From an uncultured Synergistaceae bacterium (GTDB taxonomy: Bacteria; Synergistota; Synergistia; Synergistales; Dethiosulfovibrionaceae): a DNA stretch of 7,388 bases. Shown here in pieces: positions 1 to 5,257 of the stretch (within the stretch, counting starts at the first letter, position 1; the number at the start of each line of letters is the position of its first letter). The notes below the pieces were generated by a model. It had not been told where the DNA came from. It did no database searches and saw only the letters and a list, made by a program, of their open reading frames with translations. The stretch covers positions 1-7,388 of the forward strand of contig CABTYW010000077.1 in assembly GCA_902489135.1 (NCBI GenBank), written 5' to 3'. A program made the position numbers and the translations under genes.

Positions 1-64
1 ACTTCGCCGAAGTGAGCGAAAAGTTCCGCAGTTCTGTACCACCCGGCGGTGTGACCCTTATAAA
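1..64. other. Left edge with no supported gene
   Basis: Positions 1-13 form a short palindrome (ACTTCGCCGAAGT). In plus frame 1, a TGA at 13-15 could be the end of a rightward gene (last residues TSPK) served by the adjacent hairpin, but four codons are too few to claim it. Nothing else is recognisable here. Confidence 0.3.
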
Positions 65-124
65 CGGCACAAGAAGCGGCGGCCTCGTTACAGAGGCCGC
101 CGCTTCTTGTGCCGGCTGTTTTTT
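65..124. terminator. Long, probably bidirectional intrinsic terminator after the DUF501 gene
   Basis: Positions 65-86 and 93-114 form a perfect 22-bp stem with a six-base loop (GTTACA). On the plus strand, a run of six T follows four bases later (119-124), a good terminator for a rightward gene ending left of the window. On the minus strand the stem is followed at once by TTTATAA, a weaker T-run that would end the SSB-like/S1/DUF501 unit about 60 bp after its stop codon. T-runs on both sides fit a shared terminator between convergent genes. Confidence 0.85.
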
Positions 125-173
125 CGATTTTCATGGCTGTTTGGGCTCAGGGATCGCCTGTATCAGCGATGTG

Positions 174-755
174 TTATTGGTGAAGATATCTGCGGCATCG
201 GCGGTCCTGGCAACACAGTGCCCCCAGCTTTCGGTCAAACCAGGGCCGGGCGGGGTGTCCGGGCAAACCCAACGCGGCGGCTGCCTGAAGGTGCAGGCAC
301 TTGACTGTAAGGGGGCGGGCGGTTCGGATGCCGCCGATGCCCGTGCGCTCCAGTACGGCCCAGATTTGCGGCTGAAAGCGGCGAAGGAAATGTTTTTCAA
401 CGGGGCCGATCAGCGACAGCCGCGCACGGCGGTATGTTGCGGTATAGGCTCTGTACTCATGAGCCCGCGGCTTCAAAAATTCTTCGAGGAGCGCAACGCC
501 GCCTGAGGACTCCAGACGTCCGCAGGCGGCCGCCACGTAGGGGCAGGTGAGCCAGAACAGTGTGGGAAAGGGTTTTCCCCTAGAGCAGGGACGGCACAGG
601 ATGACCTGCGGGTACCCCCATGGACACTGGGCCGATCCCAACACGAGCGCGGGGTCGAATACGCGGTGTTCCATTTGCGCCGCCACGAGGGCGGCGCTGC
701 GGGCATGAAAAGGCGAGAAACCCCGAAAGGTTTCCCGCTCTGTAAGGTTTTGCAT
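174..755 (-). CDS. DUF501 family protein of unknown function
   Basis: A 193-residue protein that matches the DUF501 pattern. CPWGYPQVILC (44-54) corresponds to the family's 'RCPxGxPxVV' block, followed by GKPFPTLFWLTCPYVAAACGRLESSG (60-85, matching 'GxPFPTxFYLTCPxLxxxxSRLE'). Near the C-terminus, GGIRTARPLTVKCLHLQAAAALG (141-163) matches the 'GGxxxxVKCLHxxxA' block. Conserved cysteines at 71 and 153 and His155 could bind a metal or be catalytic (inference). The last residues, with CCQDRRC (181-187), are an unusual Cys/Arg-rich tail. No signal peptide or membrane segment is seen. The ATG at 755 is four bases after the S1 gene stop, with a poor ribosome site, so coupled translation is likely. 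In Actinobacteria DUF501 genes cluster with enolase, a divIC-like gene and a Ppx/GppA phosphatase. In this window its partner is the S1 gene. Confidence 0.85.
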   Translation of the reverse strand: MQNLTERETFRGFSPFHARSAALVAAQMEHRVFDPALVLGSAQCPWGYPQVILCRPCSRGKPFPTLFWLTCPYVAAACGRLESSGGVALLEEFLKPRAHEYRAYTATYRRARLSLIGPVEKHFLRRFQPQIWAVLERTGIGGIRTARPLTVKCLHLQAAAALGLPGHPARPWFDRKLGALCCQDRRCRRYLHQ

Positions 756-759
756 GGAA

Positions 760-1194
760 TTAGGGACGCGCGCCTTTGCGCCGCGGAGGGCGAGCGCCTT
801 TGCTGTTTCTGGAATTCATGAGAAGGTTGATTTTTTCTTCACTGGTCTTCATAAAATTGGACAGTTTTTTCTCAAAATCGTCGGGGCCGGAGGCGCTGTC
901 GCTCTTTTCCGATGCGGAAAAGCGTCTGTTCATTCCGGGCATCGGCGGTGCGGGCGGCTCTTCAAGGGCTTTCATGGAGAGGTCAATGCGGCCGCGCTCA
1001 TCGATTTTGATGACTTTGGCTTTGACTTCCTGCTTCAGCTGAAGGACGGCATCCACGCTTTTAATGAATTTGTGGGAAAGCTGCGAGATGTGGATCATGG
1101 CTTTCTGTCCGTTTTCAAGGCGCAGGAACGCGCCGTAGGGCATTATCTGTTCGACGACTCCTGTAACAACATCACCGGGGGCCAGATCTGGCAT
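760..1194 (-). CDS. S1-domain RNA-binding protein, YabR/GSP13-like
   Basis: A 144-residue protein with one S1 RNA-binding domain at about residues 5-76: GDVVTGVVEQIMPYGAFLRL, KAMIHISQLS (31-40), VKAKVIKIDERGRIDLSMKA (57-76). A Pro/Ser-rich linker (79-104) leads to a predicted helix DDFEKKLSNFMKTSEEKINLL (105-125) and a strongly basic tail ending in two GARP copies (residues 133-136 and 141-144). S1 domain plus the 'FE..L..FMK.SEE' helix plus basic tail is the architecture of B. subtilis YabR and YugI (general stress protein 13), small proteins thought to bind RNA or ribosomes. The ATG at 1194 is preceded by AGAAGGA about ten bases upstream. It is followed after four bases by the DUF501 gene, so the two are cotranscribed. 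The exact role is unknown. Confidence 0.88.
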   Translation of the reverse strand: MPDLAPGDVVTGVVEQIMPYGAFLRLENGQKAMIHISQLSHKFIKSVDAVLQLKQEVKAKVIKIDERGRIDLSMKALEEPPAPPMPGMNRRFSASEKSDSASGPDDFEKKLSNFMKTSEEKINLLMNSRNSKGARPPRRKGARP

Positions 1195-1213
1195 ATTGAA
1201 AATTTCCTTCTTC

Positions 1214-1236
1214 TAATGATATTTTAATGATATTTT
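1214..1236. repeat. Perfect 11-bp tandem duplication upstream of the S1-domain gene
   Basis: AATGATATTTT occurs twice in direct succession (1215-1225 and 1226-1236), with the preceding T also in register. The period of 11 bp is close to one helical turn. It lies in the 60-bp gap between the SSB-like gene and the S1 gene, just upstream of the ribosome site of the latter. Confidence 0.7.
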
Positions 1237-1254
1237 TTCTGATGCGTGTGCGGC

Positions 1255-1560
1255 TTAAAGCTGATTCAGGGTCTGAATTTTTGAAACCATCACGTAGATG
1301 CGCCCGCTTCCCAGCGATGAGCGAAGTTCGCCGGCGATCCACACGGGGGCGCCTTCTTCCTGTTGGGCGATCCATTCCTGAATAGCGGGATCGAAAACTC
1401 TCATGCGAAGGTAGTCCACTCTGTCGCAGCCGTCGGTATCGCAGTACTGGCGCTTGAGCGAGAATTCGAAATACTTGCCGAGGCGGCTTTCGCCGAAGCT
1501 CTCGCCCTTGAGGAAATGAATTACGCCGGAAAGGTAGACGTCATTAACCAGTTTGCCCAT
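1255..1560 (-). CDS. Small SSB-like OB-fold protein
   Basis: A 101-residue protein whose layout fits the single-stranded-DNA-binding protein OB fold. VNDVYLSGVI (5-14) resembles the first SSB strand, KYFEFSLKRQY (29-39) and VDYLRMRVFDPAIQEWIAQQ (48-67) match the strand-helix pattern, and EGAPVWIAGELRSS (69-82) matches the SSB block 'KGxxVxVxGxL'; RIYVMVSKIQTL (87-98) is the last strand. It stops at the end of the OB domain and lacks the flexible linker and acidic tip that standard SSB uses to recruit partners, so it is probably not the housekeeping SSB. Two cysteines (40, 45) sit in a loop. The start is ATG 1560, with GGAGG eight bases upstream; a GTG at 1581 would add seven residues but has no ribosome site. 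Family assignment is moderate and comes from pattern, not search. A PriB-like or other OB protein is possible. Confidence 0.7.
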   Translation of the reverse strand: MGKLVNDVYLSGVIHFLKGESFGESRLGKYFEFSLKRQYCDTDGCDRVDYLRMRVFDPAIQEWIAQQEEGAPVWIAGELRSSLGSGRIYVMVSKIQTLNQL

Positions 1561-1597
1561 GAAAAATTCCTCCAAATTCACCTATTGTTATGTATGA

Positions 1598-1627
1598 ATT
1601 ATAGCAGAAAAATGCTTTTTGCTTTAA
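1598..1627 (-). promoter_or_regulatory. Strong extended -10 promoter for the SSB-like/S1/DUF501 unit
   Basis: The minus strand has TGC-TATAAT (1606-1598): a perfect -10 hexamer with the TGn extension. Eighteen bases upstream lies TTAAAG (1627-1622), a weak -35. The predicted start is near 1591, about 30 nt before the ATG at 1560, with GGAGG at 1573-1569 in the leader. This is the best promoter match in the window. Confidence 0.65.
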
Positions 1628-1636
1628 CGCGCATGA

Positions 1637-1657
1637 GAAGCCGTTACGGTCGGCTTC
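1637..1657. repeat. Perfect 7-bp inverted repeat around the transglycosylase stop codon
   Basis: GAAGCCG (1637-1643) and CGGCTTC (1651-1657) are perfect complements separated by seven bases. On the minus strand the loop contains the TAA stop of the transglycosylase gene. No T-run follows directly, so this is more likely a 3'-end stem-loop than a full intrinsic terminator. Confidence 0.5.
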
Positions 1658-2261
1658 GTTTCGTATGACGCTGCAAGGTGCGGTTCACACGGTCGGTGAA
1701 CCGTTTTCTGTACTGCATAACCTGAGAAACGTAGCGGCCGGCGCTGGATCCGAGGTAGCGTTGCAACGCTTTTCTCTCGCTGCCGCCGCAGTCGGCCAGA
1801 TACTTTGAAAAAAGCCACGTGCCCACCATGATGTTGTTGCGGGGTTCCATCAGGATTTTCTCTGTGGTGATGTGGGGAAAACGCTTTCTGATGGATTGGC
1901 GGTGAAGTCGCCAGTAGACCTGCATGAGGCCGACGGCGTACTTGGACCGCGCGTTGGCTTTGGCATGGGATTCTTTGACGATCATGGCGGCGATCAGCGA
2001 GGGGGCGATGCCATAGCGTTTTGAAGCGTCCATGACATGCCGGGCATATTCTTCGGCACGGGCTCTGCCCAGTTTCCCGTTGTAATAGCAAAACAGGTGA
2101 GCCGCGGCTTCTTCGTGGGCGGCGTCTCTGCGCCGCGCCGCGGGCGCTTCGTTCTGTAGGGTTCGAGGGTCGCTGTTTGCCGCAGTGCAGGGCGCTGCGG
2201 GAACGAAAACCGACACAATGAGCATCAGCAATCCTGCGGCGGCATGCTGTTTCAGTTTCAT
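1644..2261 (-). CDS. Secreted lytic transglycosylase, SLT (goose-lysozyme-like) domain
   Basis: Predicted murein lytic transglycosylase that cleaves the MurNAc-GlcNAc bond of peptidoglycan outside the inner membrane. The 205-residue product starts with a signal peptide: MKLKQ, a hydrophobic core at about 7-20, then PAAPCTA-A with likely type I cleavage near residue 27-28. Cys25 does not sit in a convincing lipobox because Pro precedes it. The SLT domain spans about 68-185. YGIAPSLIAAMIVKESHAKA gives the probable catalytic Glu97, followed by the hallmark SKYAVGLMQV (106-115), NIMVGTWLFSKYL (143-155) and ALQRYLGS (165-172). Where the family usually has YNG, this protein has YLG. The tail is very basic (RHTKRSRP). 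The ATG has AGGAGG five bases upstream. It is read in the same direction as codY but probably has its own promoter. Cys58 and Cys158 could form a disulfide in the mature protein (inference). Confidence 0.88.
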   Translation of the reverse strand: MKLKQHAAAGLLMLIVSVFVPAAPCTAANSDPRTLQNEAPAARRRDAAHEEAAAHLFCYYNGKLGRARAEEYARHVMDASKRYGIAPSLIAAMIVKESHAKANARSKYAVGLMQVYWRLHRQSIRKRFPHITTEKILMEPRNNIMVGTWLFSKYLADCGGSERKALQRYLGSSAGRYVSQVMQYRKRFTDRVNRTLQRHTKRSRP

Positions 2262-2389
2262 GGGTGCCTCCTGAGAACTCTAGATTGCTCTTTATTTTAT
2301 CGCAAGTTTCCGCTGCTTTCCAGAGGCAATTTTTTTGAAGCGGCGGCCAAAGGAGGGCGTTGCGGGAAAAGCGCCGACAAGGGCTTCCG
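2262..2389 (-). other. Gap between codY and the lytic transglycosylase: possible weak codY terminator, promoter and ribosome site
   Basis: This 128-bp gap holds no gene. Shortly after the codY stop, the minus strand contains an imperfect stem (AAGCCC against GGCGCTT, one bulged base) followed by a short TTTT, at best a weak terminator. Further on there is an A-run, then the likely promoter of the next gene. AGGAGG (2272-2267) sits five bases before the ATG at 2261. Confidence 0.4.
2294..2322 (-). promoter_or_regulatory. Possible sigma-70-type promoter of the lytic transglycosylase gene
   Basis: The minus strand shows TGGAAA (2322-2317, four of six matches to TTGACA), a 17-base spacer and TAAAAT (2299-2294, five of six matches to TATAAT). 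Transcription would begin near 2287, giving a leader of about 25 nt containing AGGAGG. The spacing is ideal, but this is called by eye only. Confidence 0.4.
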
Positions 2390-3283
2390 TTACTTTGAGG
2401 GGTTGAATTTGGCGGCCAGTTCGTCGACAAACATGGGGCTGAGGATTTTAATGAACGTCCCTTTCATTCCCAGGCTGCGGCTTTCGATAATTCCGGCGCT
2501 TTCGAGCTTGCGAAGGGCGTTGACGATGACGCTGCGGGTGACGCCCACCTGATCGGCAATTTTGCTGGCGATGACCACGCCTTCGCAGGTGCTGCCCTTC
2601 CTGAGGGGCGTTCCCCCGGTTTCGGACATGTCCTTGAGGCGGTTGATGATGTGATTGATGGCGTCAATCTCGGAATAGGACAGGGCTTTCATGGCCATGT
2701 TCACCACCAGGCGTTCCCGGGCGAGCTCTTCGATTTGATGGGAGCGGTCGTGCAGAATTTCGATGCCCACCAGGGTTGCGAGATATTCGGCAAGCACCAG
2801 ATCCTGAGTGACGAAATTGCTGGACGAGCGGGCAAGCAACAGGGTTCCCAGCCGCTCCGACGCGCCGTAAATGGGCACATACAGGGCGGTTTTCTGTTCG
2901 TCGGAAGTCTGCTGATCGTCAAAGAGGGATCCGTCGGCTTTGCTCAAAACGGTTTCGCGCTGCTGCGCCAGGCGTTCTACAAAGCTTTCGGGCATATAGC
3001 CCTGCTCGATAAAGGAAGCAATGGCTTCGCTGTGATACTCGCTGACCCATGAGTAGCCGAGGATCTGTCCTTCGCTGCTTAAAACGTAAACGTTGGCGGT
3101 GGAAAACTCGCAGAGCAGGCGCGCCAGTTTGTTGTAGTCGGGGCTGGCGCCCTCGCGCCTTCCCTGAAGCGCACGATTGACCTGTCGGGTTTTTTCAAGC
3201 AGTTCCCGCATGGCCCGGCTGTCGTTTCCGGTCTCGGGAGTCGTCTTTTCGACTTTGAGCTCTTTGATGATATTTTGCTTCAC
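2390..3283 (-). CDS. codY: CodY-family global transcriptional regulator with an N-terminal extension
   Basis: CodY represses nutrient-uptake and biosynthesis genes when branched-chain amino acids and, in some species, GTP are plentiful. The product has 297 residues against about 259 in B. subtilis. Residues 1-24 are extra; MRELLEKTRQVNRALQ (25-40) aligns with the usual start. A GAF sensor domain covers about 45-180 (VYVLSSEGQILGYSW, VPIYGASERLGTLLLAR, LVLAEYLATLVGIEIL). The winged helix spans about 200-285 and is nearly identical to Bacillus: ASKIADQVGVTRSVIVNALR (239-258), ESAGIIESRSLGMKGTFIKI (261-280). The start is GTG at 3283, with AAAGGAG ten bases upstream; an ATG at 3211 gives the canonical length but has no visible ribosome site. 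The sensor pocket seems diverged: the Arg61 position of B. subtilis appears to be Ala87, and the TAFPV loop is not kept. Lies 28 bp after hslU in the same operon. Confidence 0.94.
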   Translation of the reverse strand: MKQNIIKELKVEKTTPETGNDSRAMRELLEKTRQVNRALQGRREGASPDYNKLARLLCEFSTANVYVLSSEGQILGYSWVSEYHSEAIASFIEQGYMPESFVERLAQQRETVLSKADGSLFDDQQTSDEQKTALYVPIYGASERLGTLLLARSSSNFVTQDLVLAEYLATLVGIEILHDRSHQIEELARERLVVNMAMKALSYSEIDAINHIINRLKDMSETGGTPLRKGSTCEGVVIASKIADQVGVTRSVIVNALRKLESAGIIESRSLGMKGTFIKILSPMFVDELAAKFNPSK

Positions 3284-3293
3284 TTCCCATGGG

Positions 3294-3300
3294 CTCCTTT
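3294..3300 (-). promoter_or_regulatory. codY ribosome binding site, with an out-of-frame ATG before the GTG start
   Basis: AAAGGAG on the minus strand is ten bases before the GTG start of codY at 3283. An out-of-frame ATG at 3290-3288 lies between them, only three bases from the site. It opens a 31-codon frame ending in TGA at 3197-3195, fourteen bases beyond the ATG (3211) that would give canonical-length CodY. Confidence 0.5.
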
Positions 3301-3311
3301 CGTGCGCCTGC

Positions 3312-4715
3312 TTAAAGCAGGTAGCGCCTCAAATCTTTGTCGCCGATAAGCGGCCGCAGCTTTTGTGTGACAAATTCGCGGGTGATTTCCACGGTTTCGC
3401 CGCTGTGTTGGGGTGCGCTGAAGCTGATGTCTTCGGTGAGCTGCTCGATGATGGTGTGCAGTCGGCGCGCACCGATGTTCTCCATTTCCAAATTCATGGT
3501 TTCGGCCAGGGCCGCGATTTCATCTATGGCTTCATCGGTAAATTTCAGTTCCACTCCCTCGGTTTTGAGGAGGGCCTGGGTTTGTTTCAGCAGGCTGTGC
3601 TCGGGCTCGGTGAGGATGAGGCGAAGTTCGGCCTTGCCCAACGGGCTCAGTTCCACTCTGATGGGAAAACGCCCCTGCAACTCGGGAACGAGGTCGGCGG
3701 GCTTGGACTGGTGAAAGGCGCCGGCGGCGATAAAGAGGATGTGATCGGTTTTGACGGTTCCGTACTTGGTGCTGACGGTGCTGCCTTCAACGATGGGCAG
3801 CAGGTCGCGCTGCACGCCTTCGCGGCTCACGTCGCCGCTGCGGTTTCCAAGGGTGACGATTTTGTCGATTTCGTCGATGAAGACGATGCCTTCCTGCTGG
3901 GCGGCCTGCAGGGCTTCGCGGTTCAGCGCTTCGGTGTCGATGAGCTTTTCGGCTTCCTGAGACTGGAGCACTCGAAGGGCGTCTTTCACTTTCATGCGGC
4001 GTTTCTTCGTCCTGGCCGGCATGGAGTTGCCCAGCATTTCGGTGAGGTTGACGCCGATGGCGCCGAACTCGCCGTTGCTGAAGGCCGCAAAGGGATTGTT
4101 GGGCTCTTCGACGTCGATTTCCACTTCCCTCTCGTCCAGCTTGCCGCTGACCAACATGGCGCGAAGTCTCTCCCGCGTTCCCGACGACGGGGCGCGGGAA
4201 CTGTCGTTCTCGTCGGAATTCTGCGGTGAGGTCTGTCCTTTGAGGCAGGCGGTGAGGGTGGGGATGCCCGAGGAGGTTTTTCTCGCGGGCAGCAGGTAGT
4301 CGGTCATGCGGTCACGGGCGCGCTCGCGGGCCGGCTCTTCCACTTCTTCGATCATTCTCTTTTTGACGATCTGCACGGCTTTTTCAACCAGATCGCGGAT
4401 CATGGAATCCACGTCGCGTCCCACGTAACCCACTTCGGTGAACTTGGTGGCTTCGACTTTGACGAAGGGGGCGTTTACAAGGTCGGCGATGCGGCGCGCG
4501 ATTTCCGTTTTGCCCACGCCGGTGGGGCCGACCATCAGGATGTTTTTCGGCGCAATCTCCGCGGCGACGTCGGGCGGCAGTTTTCTTCGGCGCAGGCGGC
4601 TGCGCAGGGCGACGGCGACGGCGCGCTTGGCCTTGTCCTGTCCGACGATGTAGCGGCCGAGGTACTTTACCACTTCGGCGGGGATGAGCGTTTCAAGTTC
4701 TTGAGAAAGGAGCAT
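3312..4715 (-). CDS. hslU: HslU (ClpY/CodX), AAA+ unfoldase of the HslVU protease
   Basis: HslU hexamers unfold substrates with ATP and thread them into HslV. The 467 residues match the length of the Bacillus protein. In order: N-terminal VKYLGRYIVGQDKAKRAVAVAL (17-38), Walker A GPTGVGKT (63-70), central pore loop GYVG (96-99), the variable I-domain from about 110 to 245, Walker B IVFIDEIDK (277-285), sensor-1 region HILFIAAGAFH (325-335), arginine finger region ELQGRF (345-350), and sensor 2 GARRLHTIIEQL (415-426). The C-terminal tail LRRYLL is the segment that docks into HslV. The start ATG overlaps the hslV stop by one base (TAATG), with GGAGG seven bases upstream inside hslV, which implies translational coupling and matched synthesis. 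Residues about 155-182 of the I-domain are polar and low-complexity, as usual for this region. Confidence 0.98.
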   Translation of the reverse strand: MLLSQELETLIPAEVVKYLGRYIVGQDKAKRAVAVALRSRLRRRKLPPDVAAEIAPKNILMVGPTGVGKTEIARRIADLVNAPFVKVEATKFTEVGYVGRDVDSMIRDLVEKAVQIVKKRMIEEVEEPARERARDRMTDYLLPARKTSSGIPTLTACLKGQTSPQNSDENDSSRAPSSGTRERLRAMLVSGKLDEREVEIDVEEPNNPFAAFSNGEFGAIGVNLTEMLGNSMPARTKKRRMKVKDALRVLQSQEAEKLIDTEALNREALQAAQQEGIVFIDEIDKIVTLGNRSGDVSREGVQRDLLPIVEGSTVSTKYGTVKTDHILFIAAGAFHQSKPADLVPELQGRFPIRVELSPLGKAELRLILTEPEHSLLKQTQALLKTEGVELKFTDEAIDEIAALAETMNLEMENIGARRLHTIIEQLTEDISFSAPQHSGETVEITREFVTQKLRPLIGDKDLRRYLL

Positions 4716-5257
4716 TACAGTTCCTCCACGGTCAGAATGTTGTCGGTGTAAATGCAGATTTCGGAGGCGATGAGAAGGGATTTTCTGACGATTTCGGCGG
4801 CGCTGAACTGAGAGGCGTCAAGGTAGGCCCGCGCGGCGGCCAGAGCAAATCCCGAGCCGGAACCGATGGACGCCACGTCGTTTTCGGGTTCGATGACGTC
4901 GCCGGCGCCGGAAAGCAAAATGGTATGGTCTTTGTCGGAGACCAGCAGCATGGCCTCCAGTTTTTGCAGCATTCTGTCGGTACGCCACAGTTTTGCCAGC
5001 TCCACGGCGGCGCGCATGAGGTTGCCGCTGTACTCCGAAAGTTTCTTTTCGAAAAGATCGAGAAGGGTCATGGCGTCGGCGGTGGCTCCGGCAAAACCGG
5101 CGATGACGCTGCCGTCGCAGAGCTTGCGCACTTTTTTGGTGCCGGCTTTAATGATCTGGTTGCCCAGCGTCATTTGTCCGTCGCCGCCCATGGCGACTTT
5201 ACCGTCCCGCCGGACGCAGATGATGGTGGTTCCGTGAAAAGTCATGTTCTCCCACAT
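4715..5257 (-). CDS. hslV: HslV (ClpQ/CodW), peptidase subunit of the HslVU protease
   Basis: HslV forms the double-ring proteolytic core fed by the HslU ATPase, degrading misfolded and regulatory proteins in the cytoplasm. The 180-residue product is typical in length. After an N-terminal MWENMTFHG comes T10-T11, so T10 is the expected catalytic threonine (Thr1 of the mature enzyme). With that numbering, D26 in GGDGQ (25-28 is GDGQ) matches Asp17 and K42 matches Lys33 of the threonine-protease site. FAGATADA (55-62) and the glycine/serine loop IGSGSGFALAAARAYL (131-146) are also family hallmarks. The product ends in LTVEEL. The ATG at 5257 touches the xerC stop; GAGGAGG lies 11 bases upstream inside the end of xerC. 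A second ATG at residue 5 lacks a well-spaced site. A nine-residue leader before the threonine resembles B. subtilis CodW more than E. coli HslV. Confidence 0.97.
   Translation of the reverse strand: MWENMTFHGTTIICVRRDGKVAMGGDGQMTLGNQIIKAGTKKVRKLCDGSVIAGFAGATADAMTLLDLFEKKLSEYSGNLMRAAVELAKLWRTDRMLQKLEAMLLVSDKDHTILLSGAGDVIEPENDVASIGSGSGFALAAARAYLDASQFSAAEIVRKSLLIASEICIYTDNILTVEEL

Noticed and set aside
20..60. Minus-strand GGGTGGTAC resembling the T-box consensus of tRNA-sensing leaders
   Set aside because: The match breaks after TAC (no CCGCG), there is no room for stem I between it and the upstream hairpin, and no gene follows in view.
12..506. A plus-strand open frame of 164 codons across the left end
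   Set aside because: It runs through the 22-bp hairpin and antisense to the DUF501 gene, starts with GTG and shows no recognisable family; it is a shadow of a GC-rich gene.
1605..1625. An AAAAA-GCA-TTTTT stem in front of the SSB-like gene as a terminator
   Set aside because: It is made almost only of A-T pairs and overlaps the promoter spacer; too weak to call.
1624..2430. A longer minus-strand frame of 268 codons overlapping the transglycosylase
   Set aside because: It is a different frame from the transglycosylase, which has a signal peptide, catalytic motifs and a strong ribosome site; the longer one shows only arginine-rich shadow sequence.
3177..4229. A plus-strand open frame of 350 codons
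   Set aside because: It is wholly antisense to hslU and the end of codY, both certain genes, and its translation has no known domain.
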